A DNA stretch of 64,000 nucleotides from Pantoea sp. CCBC3-3-1 (lineage in GTDB: Bacteria > Pseudomonadota > Gammaproteobacteria > Enterobacterales > Enterobacteriaceae). This document shows, piece by piece, positions 1-8,908 of the stretch; within the stretch, counting starts at the first letter, position 1, and each line of letters starts with the position of its first letter. Below the pieces are notes generated by a model, which made no database searches, was not told the origin of the DNA, and saw only the letters and a list, made by a program, of their open reading frames with translations. A program made the position numbers and the translations under genes. Location: NCBI RefSeq assembly GCF_007981265.1, contig NZ_CP034363.1, positions 3,286,001 to 3,350,000 on the forward strand, given 5' to 3'.

Positions 1-984
1 TTTGCCGCCACGGTTGAGCACGCGAAGGAAGTCCTGGGGCTGCTACCCGGCAGCAAAGCACTGATTACTGCCGATACGCCCGCGGCCGAACGCGATGCAT
101 TAATTGCCGCGTTTAAAGCCCGCGAATTACTCTATATGGTTAACGTTGCCGTTCTGACCACCGGCTTTGATGCGCCGCATGTGGATTTAATTGCTATTTT
201 GCGGCCAACCGAATCCGTCAGCCTTTACCAACAGATCGTCGGACGCGGCCTGCGGCTCTGTCCCGGTAAAACCGACTGCTTGATTCTGGATTATGCCGGC
301 AATCCACATGATATTTTTACGCCGGAAGTCGGCGCGCCCAAAGGCAAAAGCGATAACAAGCCGGTCCAGGTATTTTGTCCGGCCTGCGGCTTCGCCAATA
401 CCTTTTGGGGAAAAACAACGGCTGATGGCACCCTCATTGAGCATTTTGGCCGCCGCTGTCAGGGCGTTTTTGAAGACGATGAGGGCGAACGCGAGCAGTG
501 TGACTACCGTTTCCGCTTTAAAAGCTGCCCACACTGCAACGCCGAGAACGATATCGCTGCCCGCCGCTGTCAGGAGTGCGATGCGGTACTGGTCGATCCT
601 GACGATATGTTAAAAGCCGCGCTCAAGCTGAAAGATGCGCTGGTGCTGCGCTGTGCCGCGATGGTGCTGGAAAGCGGTAAAGATGAAAAGGGTGAATGGC
701 TGAAAGCACGCTATTTCGATGAAGAGGCGACGGAAGTCAGTGAACGTTTCCGCTTAAGCACGCCTGCTCAGCGTAAAGCGTTCGAACAGCTGTTTATGCG
801 GCCTCATCAGCGCGCGCCCGGCGTGCCCCTCGGCTGGCAGAATGCAGCGGATATCGTGGCGCTGCAACCCTTGCTTCGCCATCCCGACTTTGTGGTGGCC
901 CGTAAACAGCGTCATTTCTGGCAGATCCGCGAAAAAATGTTCGATTATCAGGGCCGCTATCGTCGCGCCAACGAGCTGCGTTAA
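1..984 (+). CDS. radD: RadD (YejH) DEAD/DEAH-type helicase, 3' part
   Basis: C-terminal 327 codons of a superfamily 2 helicase; the reading frame is open from base 1, so the N-terminus with the Walker motifs lies outside the window. Visible parts are the second RecA-like lobe ([10 protein letters not shown], then [14 protein letters not shown], the motif VI arginine-finger region) and a cysteine-rich section with CPAC, CPHC and CQEC pairs that probably binds zinc. RadD acts in DNA repair and recombination intermediate processing in E. coli. Identity rests on these motifs and on the downstream rplY-yejK-yejL-yejM order, which matches the E. coli yejH region. An internal ATG at 136 is not a start. 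Confidence 0.9.
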   Translation, partial: FAATVEHAKEVLGLLPGSKALITADTPAAERDALIAAFKARELLYMVNVAVLTTGFDAPHVDLIAILRPTESVSLYQQIVGRGLRLCPGKTDCLILDYAGNPHDIFTPEVGAPKGKSDNKPVQVFCPACGFANTFWGKTTADGTLIEHFGRRCQGVFEDDEGEREQCDYRFRFKSCPHCNAENDIAARRCQECDAVLVDPDDMLKAALKLKDALVLRCAAMVLESGKDEKGEWLKARYFDEEATEVSERFRLSTPAQRKAFEQLFMRPHQRAPGVPLGWQNAADIVALQPLLRHPDFVVARKQRHFWQIREKMFDYQGRYRRANELR

Positions 985-1004
985 GGGTTGAGTGGTTTAA
1001 TTCG

Positions 1005-1034
1005 TTGCCCGTGAAGGCGAACTCAGGCTATAAT
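1005..1034 (+). promoter_or_regulatory. Candidate sigma-70 promoter of rplY
   Basis: TTGCCC at 1005-1010 and a perfect TATAAT at 1029-1034 with an 18-bp spacer. Transcription would begin near 1041, just before the leader hairpins of rplY. Confidence 0.6.
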
Positions 1035-1041
1035 GCGCCCC

Positions 1042-1124
1042 GCTTTTGCACATGCAAAAGCTGAACACTCCAACCTGCTGCTGGGTCGCCTGTAGCAGGA
1101 TAATCACTATAAAGAGACTGAACA
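1042..1124 (+). promoter_or_regulatory. L25-type structured mRNA leader of rplY
   Basis: Two hairpins precede rplY. The first is GCTTTTGCA-CA-TGCAAAAGC (1042-1061). The second is closed by CCTGCT (1074-1079) with AGCAGG (1094-1099). Gammaproteobacterial rplY leaders are known to bind L25, mimicking its 5S rRNA site, and to repress translation. Position and two-hairpin layout fit; the match to the family was not computed. Confidence 0.6.
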
Positions 1125-1409
1125 ATGTTCACTATCAATGCAGAAGAACGTAAAGAGCAGGGTAAGGGTGCGAGCCGCCGCCTGCGTACAGCTAACAAAT
1201 TCCCAGCCATCATCTATGGCGGTGAAGCAGCAGCTGTTGCCATCGAACTGGACCACGACTACGTGATGAACATGCAGGTTAAGCCTGAGTTCTACACCGA
1301 AGTTCTGACTCTGGTTGTTGACGGTAAAGAAACCAAAGTAAAAGTGCAGGCTGTTCAGCGTCACCCGTTCAAGCCAAAACTGCACCACATCGACTTCGTT
1401 CGCGCTTAA
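1125..1409 (+). CDS. rplY: 50S ribosomal protein bL25
   Basis: 94 residues, the length of the short enterobacterial L25 that lacks the CTC-type C-terminal extension. It binds 5S rRNA (loop E) in the central protuberance of the 50S subunit. Recognised from [20 protein letters not shown] near the N-terminus and HHIDFVRA at the C-terminus. It lies about 140 bp after radD and is followed by a strong terminator, so it is probably monocistronic from the promoter at about 1005. Expression is probably autoregulated through the structured leader. Confidence 0.97.
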   Translation: MFTINAEERKEQGKGASRRLRTANKFPAIIYGGEAAAVAIELDHDYVMNMQVKPEFYTEVLTLVVDGKETKVKVQAVQRHPFKPKLHHIDFVRA

Positions 1410-1434
1410 TTGCTCGTCTGAAATCATGTGAAGG

Positions 1435-1462
1435 AAACGCCGCTTAACGCGGCGTTTTTTTT
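1435..1462 (+). terminator. Rho-independent terminator of rplY, shared with convergent yejK
   Basis: AAACGCCGC (1435-1443), loop TTAAC, GCGGCGTTT (1449-1457), then a run of T to 1462. The convergent gene yejK ends at 1465, so the hairpin may serve both strands. Confidence 0.9.
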
Positions 1463-1464
1463 GG

Positions 1465-2469
1465 CTATTTTCCGCTGCTGCGGCGCTGTAGCTGGTCACG
1501 CAGGTTTGGCGGCGTGCCTTTAATCGTCAGCGTATCAGTGGTCGGATCCCAGAAGATGCGCTCACCTAACAGCAGAGCGTCAAAGTTGATGGTCAGGCCG
1601 CCGCCGCTGCCAGCGAATTTGGTCAGCTGACGCAGCGTGCTGCGATCGGCGGGGAAACTCTCTTCCAATTCGTAACCCTGCTCCTGCGTAAACGCCTGGA
1701 AGCTCTTTTCACCCAGCGGGGCCAGCTCTTTCGACAGGCCTTCCAGCTCGATTTCTTCACCGGACTGAAGCTGTTCGTTACAGTAGCTGTAGACCTGCTG
1801 ACGATAGTTTTGCCGCTCGTTTTTATCGAGGCTGGCTTCGGAGCAATAATCGTCAACGGCCTGAAGCAGCCCTTTGTTCTGCGCTTTGGTATCCAGACCG
1901 ACGCTTGCACCGAGGAAATCCATAAAGAAGTCCGCAACCTTGCGCCCTACTCGCCCACGCAGGAAAGTCAGGTAACGCGTTGACTCCGGGTTGGTTTCCC
2001 ACTCCGTTAAGTCAATTCGGGCGACGATATCAGCATGGTTGATATCGAGATAGTGCGTGCTGCTGATATCCAGTTCTTCATTGACGCGCATGCTGTTCTG
2101 GCTGTTCAGCACGGCAATCAGCAAATATTCCACCGCCAGGTAGCGATAATGTCCGAACAGAACAATGCCGCCGTCGGCAAACGGATATTTCGCTAATTCG
2201 TCACGTAAACGCCCGGTTGCTGCACGGCTGAAGGCCAGAAAATCATCCTGCCCCTTGCGGCAATTACGCAGCGCATCGGCCAGTTCGCTCTCTTCATTAA
2301 ACAGGCCATATGCTTTGCTTTTCGCACTGTAGACGCGATGCAGCTCCTCCATCATCGCCGTGACCGGCCCGTTAGCCGGCAGCAGCGATTCACGCAGCAC
2401 CAGCTCCAGCGACTGCTCGTCACGTTTGATCATCTGGTGAAGGGCAATCTGGTCGATATCCAGACTCAT
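1465..2469 (-). CDS. yejK: Nucleoid-associated protein YejK (NdpA)
   Basis: 334 residues, the family's usual length. YejK/NdpA is a nucleoid-associated DNA-binding protein of gammaproteobacteria. Recognised from long stretches typical of the family, such as [37 protein letters not shown] and [17 protein letters not shown]. The start was placed at MSLDIDQ (2469), which has an AGGAG Shine-Dalgarno about 10 bases upstream; the reading frame continues 12 codons further upstream but without family similarity. It is divergent from yejL, with a 158-bp spacer containing an 8-bp palindrome. Confidence 0.95.
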   Translation of the reverse strand: MSLDIDQIALHQMIKRDEQSLELVLRESLLPANGPVTAMMEELHRVYSAKSKAYGLFNEESELADALRNCRKGQDDFLAFSRAATGRLRDELAKYPFADGGIVLFGHYRYLAVEYLLIAVLNSQNSMRVNEELDISSTHYLDINHADIVARIDLTEWETNPESTRYLTFLRGRVGRKVADFFMDFLGASVGLDTKAQNKGLLQAVDDYCSEASLDKNERQNYRQQVYSYCNEQLQSGEEIELEGLSKELAPLGEKSFQAFTQEQGYELEESFPADRSTLRQLTKFAGSGGGLTINFDALLLGERIFWDPTTDTLTIKGTPPNLRDQLQRRSSGK

Positions 2470-2559
2470 GGTTGATTCTCCTTTATAACACAGGCGCGTA
2501 TTCAATCACCGCACGTCGCTGCGATCAACAGGCAACAACATTAACCGTTCCCTCACGAT

Positions 2560-2585
2560 AAAAGTGCAGAAAAAATCGCACTTTT
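2560..2585. repeat. Perfect inverted repeat between yejK and yejL
   Basis: AAAAGTGC (2560-2567), a 10-nt A-rich spacer, then GCACTTTT (2578-2585). It sits in the divergent yejK/yejL promoter region, so an operator or supercoiling-sensitive site is possible. No known regulator motif was recognised. Confidence 0.5.
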
Positions 2586-2627
2586 ACGGTAAGATGCCGC
2601 CCTTTAATACTCAATAAGTTCGACGCT

Positions 2628-2855
2628 ATGCCACAATCATCCCGTTACAGTGACGACCGCGTGGAGAAACTCCTCGCCGAAATGGTCAACGTTCTTGAAA
2701 AAGACAAGGCCCCTACCGATCTTTCCCTGATGGTACTGGGAAATATGGTGACCAATTTGATCAACACCAGCGTATCTCCGGCACAGCGCCGCACGCTGGC
2801 ACGCTCGTTTGCCGAAGCGCTGCAAGCCTCCGTGCATGAAGATAAAGCCCATTAA
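2628..2855 (+). CDS. yejL: Small conserved protein YejL (UPF0352/DUF1414)
   Basis: 75 residues, matching the family length. Function unknown. It is recognised from [19 protein letters not shown] and its invariable place directly upstream of yejM. The product is mostly helical with no signal peptide. A 21-bp gap separates it from yejM, so the two are most likely co-transcribed. Confidence 0.93.
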   Translation: MPQSSRYSDDRVEKLLAEMVNVLEKDKAPTDLSLMVLGNMVTNLINTSVSPAQRRTLARSFAEALQASVHEDKAH

Positions 2856-2876
2856 TGTGATAACTCTGATTCTGTT

Positions 2877-4631
2877 ATGGTAAACAACCAGCAGCGCTAC
2901 CGTGAAAAAGTCTCCCAGATGATTGGCTGGGGGCATTGGTTCGCCCTGTTTAATATTATCTTTGCCTTTATTCTGGGTAGTCGCTACCTGTTTGTCTCCG
3001 ACTGGCCGGCCTCGCTGGCCGGACGTATTTACGCGTTTACCAGTTGGATAGGCCATTTCAGCTTCATCGTTTTCGCTGCTTATCTGCTGATCGTCTTCCC
3101 ACTGACTTTTGTGGTGATGTCGCAGCGGCTGCTTCGTTTTCTTTCCGCCATTATTGCTACCACCGGGCTAACGCTGCTGTTGGTTGACAGCGCGGTCTTC
3201 GATCGCTTTCATCTGCATCTAAATCCTGTGGTTTGGGAGCTGGTGGTTAACCCCGATCAAAGCGAAATGGCACGCGACTGGCAGCTGATGTTTATCAGCG
3301 TGCCGGCTATTTTCCTGGTGGAAATGCTGTTCGCCACCTGGAGCTGGCAGAAGCTGCGCAGTCTGAACCGGCGCAGCTTCGGTAAACCATTGGCCGTGCT
3401 GTTTATCCTGGCCTTTTCCGCCAGCCATATTATGTATATCTGGGCCGATGCTAACTTTTATCGCCCGATTACCATGCAGCGCTCTAACCTGCCGCTCTCT
3501 TACCCAATGACCGCAAGGCGCTTTCTTGAGCGTTATGGGCTGCTGGATGCGCAGGAGTATCAGCGCAAACTGGTGCAGCAGGGGAATCCGGAAGCCGTGT
3601 CGGTTGCTTATCCGCTTAACGACATTACCTTCCGTGAGCCCGGCCATCACAATTTGTTGATGGTGACCGTTGATGGTTTGAACGAAGACACGCTGGATAA
3701 ATCGCTGCCCCATCTGGCGCAATTTGCGGATGCCAACGTTAACTTTACCCAGCATTTCAGCGCCGGAAGCCACGCGGACACCGGTTTGTTCGGGCTGTTT
3801 TACGGCATTTCTCCCAGCTATATGGACAGCATTCTGGCTTCACGCACCCCTTCAGTGCTTATTGATGCGCTGGCAAAACAGGGGTATCAGTTTGGCCTGT
3901 TCGCTGCCGATGGCTTTGCTTCCCCTCTTTATCGCCAGGCGCTGCTGAGTGATTTTTCCCTGCCTGCTTCGCAAAATCAGTCGAATTCACAAACGGTTGA
4001 GCAGTGGCAGCGTTGGCTGGAAGGTCAGAAAAATAATAGCGCACCGTGGTTCTCCTACCTTTCTCTTTCCGGCATGGATAAGGATAAGGCCGGCGCTACG
4101 GCGAAAGAGATTACCCGACGCTATACCCGCACGGCGGCTGATGTGGATACGCAGGTACAAAACGTGCTGGCGACGCTGCAAGAGAAAGGCCTGCTGGAAA
4201 ACACCGTTGTAGTGATTACCGCCCAGCATGGCGTGGCGCTGGACGGCAATAGCAGCATGGGCGATCGGGCCAATTTACAGGTTCCGTTAGTTGTTCACTG
4301 GCCAGGGACACCGGCGCAGCAGATTACTCGTCTTACGGATCATCAGGACATCATGGCTACCCTGATGCAGCGCCTGCTGAATGTAAGAACATCGGTAGCG
4401 GACTATTCGCAGGGTGACGATCTCTTTACCCCTCAGCGCAACCGCAACTGGGTTTCCAGCATTAACGACCGTCAGTTAGTGATCACTACGCCTACGGTAA
4501 CGCTGGCGCTGGATAACAACGGCAGCTATACCGCCTGGGATAGCGCCGGGCATAAGCTGAAAGATCATAAACCTCAGCTGGCCCTGCTGCTTCAGGTGCT
4601 GACGGAAGAGAAAAGATTCATCGCTAATTGA
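2877..4631 (+). CDS. yejM: Inner membrane LPS-homeostasis protein YejM/PbgA/LapC
   Basis: 584 residues (E. coli 586). Five N-terminal membrane helices lie within about the first 190 residues, followed by a periplasmic sulfatase-like (alkaline phosphatase superfamily) globular domain containing MVTVDGLN, LFGLFYGISPSYMD and LQVPLVVHWPGTPAQ. In E. coli the protein senses periplasmic LPS and controls LpxC turnover through LapB and FtsH. It is essential there. The end LTEEKRFIAN matches the family. Probably transcribed with yejL. Confidence 0.96.
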   Translation: MVNNQQRYREKVSQMIGWGHWFALFNIIFAFILGSRYLFVSDWPASLAGRIYAFTSWIGHFSFIVFAAYLLIVFPLTFVVMSQRLLRFLSAIIATTGLTLLLVDSAVFDRFHLHLNPVVWELVVNPDQSEMARDWQLMFISVPAIFLVEMLFATWSWQKLRSLNRRSFGKPLAVLFILAFSASHIMYIWADANFYRPITMQRSNLPLSYPMTARRFLERYGLLDAQEYQRKLVQQGNPEAVSVAYPLNDITFREPGHHNLLMVTVDGLNEDTLDKSLPHLAQFADANVNFTQHFSAGSHADTGLFGLFYGISPSYMDSILASRTPSVLIDALAKQGYQFGLFAADGFASPLYRQALLSDFSLPASQNQSNSQTVEQWQRWLEGQKNNSAPWFSYLSLSGMDKDKAGATAKEITRRYTRTAADVDTQVQNVLATLQEKGLLENTVVVITAQHGVALDGNSSMGDRANLQVPLVVHWPGTPAQQITRLTDHQDIMATLMQRLLNVRTSVADYSQGDDLFTPQRNRNWVSSINDRQLVITTPTVTLALDNNGSYTAWDSAGHKLKDHKPQLALLLQVLTEEKRFIAN

Positions 4632-4729
4632 TCGCCGACAAGTTCAACGGCAAGTTGGTTAAATTGTTAGCAGTCAAGACGTTAGCCGCTTGCATTCAAA
4701 GCGAAATTGCGTAGTATTAGCTGACGTGT

Positions 4730-4806
4730 CGGCACGTAGCGCAGCCTGGTAGCGCACTGTCATGGGGTGTCAGGGGTCGGAGGTTCAAATCCTCTCGTGC
4801 CGACCA
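4730..4806 (+). tRNA. proL: tRNA-Pro (anticodon GGG)
   Basis: 77-nt cloverleaf with encoded CCA. The acceptor stem is CGGCACG/CGTGCCG, the anticodon loop is ATGGGGT, and the T-arm is GGTTCAAATCC. It occupies the same place as E. coli proL, after yejM. Its 3' end, from 4793, is the attachment core of the island to the right. It remains intact because the core sequence is duplicated at 27527-27540. Confidence 0.97.
4793..4806 (+). other. attL core of the tRNA-Pro island
   Basis: The 14 bases TCTCGTGCCGACCA at the tRNA 3' end recur exactly at 27527-27540. The P4-type integrase gene begins about 220 bp downstream. P4-type integrases typically recombine at tRNA 3' ends, so this pair defines an element of about 22.7 kb. 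Confidence 0.85.
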
Positions 4807-4860
4807 TCCATATCCCCAACGTTTTGTCTGGCAAAGTCCAGACAAGACTATAAGTCCTGA

Positions 4861-4893
4861 AAGTACAGTGGGTTAACATGATCCGCTGTACTT
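4861..4893 (+). terminator. Terminator-like hairpin just inside attL
   Basis: AAGTACAGTGG (4861-4871) pairs with CCGCTGTACTT (4883-4893) through 11 pairs, one of them G-T, followed by a T-rich stretch. It probably ends tRNA-Pro transcription now that the native terminator (27586-27619) has been displaced by the insertion. Confidence 0.5.
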
Positions 4894-5023
4894 TTCTATT
4901 GTCTAGTGACGTCCATACTCTTACATTGAAATCCACTGATTTGGGCATATCTCTAGGCTTAGTCATACAGTGACGCGCCGACCAATATGCCTAACACTCT
5001 AAGGACTCTTGTGGAGAGCTAAA

Positions 5024-6289
5024 GTGGCAAGGCAGACCAAACCCCTGACAAATACTGAGATCAAAAACGCTAAGTGTTCAGAACGTGCCATCGTCCTCTA
5101 TGACGGAGACGGACTAGAAATTCAGATCAATCCAGCCGGTTCAAAACTCTGGCGCTTCCGTTACTACAGACCTTTTACAAGCAAACGCACTATCCTCAGC
5201 TTCGGTTCCTACCCAGAAATCTCTCTTTTAGAAGCTCGCCAGTTCCGTACAGACTTCCGAAAACTTCTGCAGCAGGACATTGATCCTCAGGAGCACAGGA
5301 AGGCGCAAAGACTTCAACAAAGAGAAGCAACAGAAAACACATTCGAAAAGGTTGCTGCATTATGGTTTAAGACTAAAGAAGCTGCCGGACTAACCCAGCA
5401 CACGCTAAACGATATCTGGCGCTCCCTTGGTAAATACGTTTTCCCGCACATTGGCTCATTACCTATTTCAAAAATCACTGCTCAGCAATTCATTGGGGCG
5501 CTTGAACCAACTCACTCAGCCGGGAGACTGGAAACGGTCAAACGACTTACGCAACGTATCAACGAAGTCATGGATTACGCTCTCAACGCTGGATTAGTCA
5601 CTTTCAATCCTGCTGCGAGAATCAGCAGAACTTTTCACAAACCAACCGTTAAGCACCGCCCTGCCCTTGCGCCTGAACAACTCCCCCTGCTTATGAAGGC
5701 TCTTGCATTTGCGAGTATTGGCAGACAAACGCGTTGCCTTATCGAATGGCAGTTGCTAACCATGACAAGACCAGCTGAGGCAGCAATGACCCGGTGGGAC
5801 GAGATCAATTTTGAGACAAAGGAATGGCGCATTCCTGCCGGGCGCATGAAAATGAAACGTATGCACATTGTTCCATTGTCTGAGCAGGCACTTGCCGTAT
5901 TAGAAGTCATGAAGCCTATCAGTAAACACAGACCACACGTTTTTCCAGGCTACCGTAATCCACTGGAACCAATGAACAGTCAGACGGCAAACATGGCGCT
6001 GAAACGCATGGGCTTCAAAGACATCCTTGTTGCGCATGGTATGAGATCCATAGCCTCAACTGTTCTCAATGAGAAAGGGTTTCAGCCTGACGTAATTGAA
6101 GCAGCATTGGCACACATTGATACTAATGAGGTCAGGAGAGCTTACAACCGTTCTCAATATCTGGAGCAACGAAGAGATATGATGGCGTGGTGGGGAAGGC
6201 ATGTTGAACTTTCAGCAAGTGGCAACTACAGCTTTTCATCAGGATTGGAAAATGATTCAGTAAATCATTACCATGATTTAAAAGTATGA
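5024..6289 (+). CDS. P4-type tyrosine integrase of the tRNA-Pro island
   Basis: 421 residues. An N-terminal DUF4102-type arm-binding domain (PLTNTEIKNAK, DGLEIQINPAGSKLWRFRY) is followed by a core-binding region and a catalytic domain. Catalytic signatures are TMTRPAE (Arg), HGMRSIAS (His-x-x-Arg), LAHIDTNEVRRAYNRS (His and Tyr nucleophile). A GTG start at 5024 was chosen because GGAGAG lies about 7 bases upstream and P4 integrases begin near this sequence; a TTG start at 5009 is also open. It lies next to attL and should catalyse site-specific insertion and excision at tRNA-Pro. Confidence 0.93.
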   Translation: MARQTKPLTNTEIKNAKCSERAIVLYDGDGLEIQINPAGSKLWRFRYYRPFTSKRTILSFGSYPEISLLEARQFRTDFRKLLQQDIDPQEHRKAQRLQQREATENTFEKVAALWFKTKEAAGLTQHTLNDIWRSLGKYVFPHIGSLPISKITAQQFIGALEPTHSAGRLETVKRLTQRINEVMDYALNAGLVTFNPAARISRTFHKPTVKHRPALAPEQLPLLMKALAFASIGRQTRCLIEWQLLTMTRPAEAAMTRWDEINFETKEWRIPAGRMKMKRMHIVPLSEQALAVLEVMKPISKHRPHVFPGYRNPLEPMNSQTANMALKRMGFKDILVAHGMRSIASTVLNEKGFQPDVIEAALAHIDTNEVRRAYNRSQYLEQRRDMMAWWGRHVELSASGNYSFSSGLENDSVNHYHDLKV

Positions 6290-6393
6290 TAATTATTTGC
6301 ATTTAACATTGTACTCAACTACAAGAATAGCAACTCATCTTTATGATCCAAAGATCATGACTAAGCCTAATAATTTTAAAAGGAAATAGCCTA

Positions 6394-7560
6394 ATGATTT
6401 ATCAGTGTTACTCATGCAGCAAGACATCTTTCGAAATTATTTGTCCCTGGTGTTCTGGCGGAGTACCAACTGTAACGAATTCATGGGGCACAAAAACGCC
6501 CACCCCTATTACCTCAGAACAAATGATCCCTCTTAATCCCTCTTTTTATCCAGAATTTCAGTATCAGTCAAAAGGAATTATAAAAGACTTGTTCGGGAAA
6601 AAGAAAGAGCAGTCCCAACTCAATAGTCTCTTGCAAAATGTTTTAGATAAATATGCAACGTTTAAGGATCCTTATTTCACTAATTTCATTTACACAACAA
6701 AGTTCTCACATGATAAGCGATCAGAAAGTGATTTATCGGAAGACAAAAGCACTTATTCTGATTTTGTATTATTTCGTGAAGTACTTGTTCGAAAGGGGTT
6801 TAATGAATTGGAAGAGCTGCCAATGCTTTTGGACAAGCTTTTACTTACTACATCATTTAACGCTGTATATAACGGGTTTGCGAAAGAGATCAAAAGACAT
6901 ATCAAACCTACATTAACAGAATCTTTAAAATCATGGATTGAAGAAGCAGGAACGACATTTAGATCTGATCTATCATTGTTTCTATACTTTGTCTGGAGCA
7001 ATAACATAGCCTTCTCTGCATTAGAATTCGATGAGAACGCACAAAATACTCCCGGAAAACCATTGATCTCAATTGATAATGTTAGAAAGTATATATCAAT
7101 CTGTGAAACTATATATTTTGACATACTGGTAGAAAGATTGGCTATACGCCTCGAACATTTCAATCCCGATAAATATGTTAATATGTACTCAGTTGATTCA
7201 ATGAATGGTTTTGAATTTGAAGACTTTTTAGTCAAGATATTCCAAACTCTTGGATACGATGTTAAAGAAACCAAGAGAACTCAAGATCAAGGTGCAGATC
7301 TATTTGTCACTCGTTTCGATAAAAATATTGTTATTCAGGCAAAAAACTATTCTGGCTCAGTTGGTAATTCAGCAGTACAACAAGCTATCTCCGCTAAGGC
7401 ATTTTACTCATGTGACGAAGCAATGGTTATTACAAATTCATATTTCACCAATTCGGCTAAAGAACTTGCTGAATCAGCAAAAGTACGTTTGATTGACAGA
7501 AATGAATTACAGAAATATTTGGAAGATTATAACCAAAAAATAATTGAAGACTTCGAATAA
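6394..7560 (+). CDS. Mrr-type restriction endonuclease domain protein with N-terminal zinc ribbon
   Basis: 388 residues. The N-terminus has two CxxC pairs (Cys5/Cys8 and Cys17/Cys20), a probable zinc ribbon. The middle is helical and not recognised. The C-terminal about 110 residues form an Mrr-like PD-(D/E)xK fold: FEFEDFLVKIFQTLGYDV, then QDQGADLFV and IVIQAKNY (catalytic D and QxK). Mrr-family enzymes cut methylated or foreign DNA, so phage or plasmid defence is likely. Shine-Dalgarno AAAAGGAAA precedes the ATG. Base composition is AT-rich like the rest of the island. No methyltransferase is nearby. Confidence 0.8.
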   Translation: MIYQCYSCSKTSFEIICPWCSGGVPTVTNSWGTKTPTPITSEQMIPLNPSFYPEFQYQSKGIIKDLFGKKKEQSQLNSLLQNVLDKYATFKDPYFTNFIYTTKFSHDKRSESDLSEDKSTYSDFVLFREVLVRKGFNELEELPMLLDKLLLTTSFNAVYNGFAKEIKRHIKPTLTESLKSWIEEAGTTFRSDLSLFLYFVWSNNIAFSALEFDENAQNTPGKPLISIDNVRKYISICETIYFDILVERLAIRLEHFNPDKYVNMYSVDSMNGFEFEDFLVKIFQTLGYDVKETKRTQDQGADLFVTRFDKNIVIQAKNYSGSVGNSAVQQAISAKAFYSCDEAMVITNSYFTNSAKELAESAKVRLIDRNELQKYLEDYNQKIIEDFE

Positions 7561-7781
7561 TCGAAAAATCGAATAACTATAGTTTTCATGAAACTAATAG
7601 AATTGATGCTAAACAAGGCATTTAAAGAATTAGCACAATTTTTAATGCCTAAGTGCATAATTGGAACACTAATTGAGGGTGGTTATCAAGTAATCTTGAA
7701 CATACAATCCTGATACTACACCACCCTGACCTTTAGCAAATAACAAATAAAGACCCGCACAGAGTATCTACAATAATCTAA

Positions 7782-7988
7782 TTACCCGAATCTGTCGGTA
7801 AATCTTTTATTACTGACTCTTCGGCTCATTTTATTGTTGCAATTAGGACATAAATGTTGTTTACGACCTTCAATTGTCCAGGTGTAGTAGTTTCTTTTAA
7901 ACAATATTCCACAGACATCACATCTTCGTGGTTTCAGAATCGCGCCTATAATTGCAAATAAAATGACCCCACCAATAATCCATTCCAT
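7782..7988 (-). CDS. Small membrane-anchored zinc-finger protein
   Basis: 68 residues, family not recognised. One N-terminal membrane helix (MEWIIGGVILFAIIGAIL) is followed by CDVCG and CPNC, which would bind zinc as in small rubredoxin-like knuckles, and a basic tail. The start at 7988 is preferred because GAGAGG sits 6 bases upstream; another ATG lies four codons earlier. It faces the upstream Mrr gene convergently. Confidence 0.55.
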   Translation of the reverse strand: MEWIIGGVILFAIIGAILKPRRCDVCGILFKRNYYTWTIEGRKQHLCPNCNNKMSRRVSNKRFTDRFG

Positions 7989-8135
7989 AAATCCTCTCAT
8001 AAAAAAGCAGTAAATTATTAATAATAATTCTTTTATTATAGAGAAATAATTCCGTCATTAGACTTGATAACACCTGCAAGTAAGTATATATCTATTCTTG
8101 AGAGATTTCCCTCTCGAACATATAGGATACCAATC

Positions 8136-8264
8136 ATGTCACTTAAACCAGGACCAAAACGCATTGCTGAATCAACTGGCAAACCTGATCAGCGCCAGCG
8201 TGATAACAAAAACACGCCTGGAAATACTCCAGATCTGAAGCCTAGTAAATCTTCAAAAAAATGA
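8136..8264 (+). CDS. Small highly basic hypothetical protein
   Basis: 42 residues, rich in Lys, Pro and Asn with no hydrophobic core, beginning MSLKPGPKRIAESTGK. Probably disordered or nucleic-acid binding. The ATG at 8136 has AGGA nine bases upstream, and a terminator follows the stop codon by about 20 bases, both supporting expression. The frame is open 24 codons further upstream without a ribosome site. Function unknown. Confidence 0.5.
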   Translation: MSLKPGPKRIAESTGKPDQRQRDNKNTPGNTPDLKPSKSSKK

Positions 8265-8286
8265 TTATTGTAAACTTAAACGCATA

Positions 8287-8309
8287 AAATCCCTTCGGGG
8301 CTTTTTTTT
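8287..8309 (+). terminator. Rho-independent terminator
   Basis: Short stem with a TTCG tetraloop (CCC-TTCG-GGG) followed by a run of eight T, just downstream of the small basic gene. Confidence 0.65.
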
Positions 8310-8686
8310 AATAGCGCACGCTCAGCCAGCAGTAAATTATCAAGTGTATTTCCACATTTTTCTCTATTACAATCTACTCTCAGCAATATATTTCGCAAGA
8401 ATAAAAAAATAAATATAAAAACGACAAAACAGTGCAATTGGACAAAAGAGCATTATAGCTGACTATCAGTTAAGATTTAAACAAAAAAAATTTTAGCTTT
8501 CGATAAAAAGCAGAGTAAATTGCAATTTCTACTTAACTCAAATTATGGAAGCTTAATCGCTCCAGCTATCAATTTTTTAATTGATTAACTCAAACTGAGT
8601 TAACAGCACTTTTAAACATGGTAATGTCAATCTGCGTTAGAAAAAATCGTGTTAACGATTAAAACAAGACCTCTGGAGATTGATAT
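8310..8686. other. AT-rich gene-free stretch with a palindrome
   Basis: No convincing gene on either strand. It contains a perfect palindrome TTAACTCA-AAC-TGAGTTAA (8585-8603), about 85 bp before the start of the next gene, suggesting an operator. The rest is poly-A/T-rich sequence typical of the island. Confidence 0.4.
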
Positions 8687-8857
8687 ATGTCAAAAGTACC
8701 ACTCGGAACCACTGGCACTACTGGCGGAACATGTCCTGAAAGTGGAGTATGGACTGTTGTTGGGACTCCTTCAACGACTGCGCCGATTGCAAAAAATAAT
8801 CGATTCCCACCCTATAATGGTAAGTCGGTTACTTGGAAGCTAACCCAGTATGCTTAA
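8687..8857 (+). CDS. Small Gly/Thr-rich protein, resembles YjzC-like family
   Basis: 56 residues. The ATG at 8687 has GGAG nine bases upstream. The pattern GTTGGTCPESGVW, a short Thr/Ala stretch, then NRFPPYNGKSVTWKLTQ recalls the YjzC-like family of small domains (Gly, Cys-Pro-x-Ser-Gly-x-Trp, Phe-Pro-Pro, final Trp). This is recognition by eye, not a search. It is too short for a typical ORF list, and a 64-codon frame overlapping it from 8649 is a shadow. The DUF3223 gene follows 51 bp later, so the two probably form one transcript. Confidence 0.5.
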   Translation: MSKVPLGTTGTTGGTCPESGVWTVVGTPSTTAPIAKNNRFPPYNGKSVTWKLTQYA

Positions 8858-8908
8858 TAATTAGTGACCGCATTGCGGTCACTTTCAGCAATTTCAAGAG
8901 GACAAGAA

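Noticed and set aside
4760..4966. Minus-strand frame across tRNA-Pro with the string [15 protein letters not shown]
   Set aside because: A well-known artefact of translating tRNA genes in antisense.
7588..7713. Possible 41-residue frame after the Mrr gene
   Set aside because: No ribosome site and no recognisable features in very AT-rich DNA.
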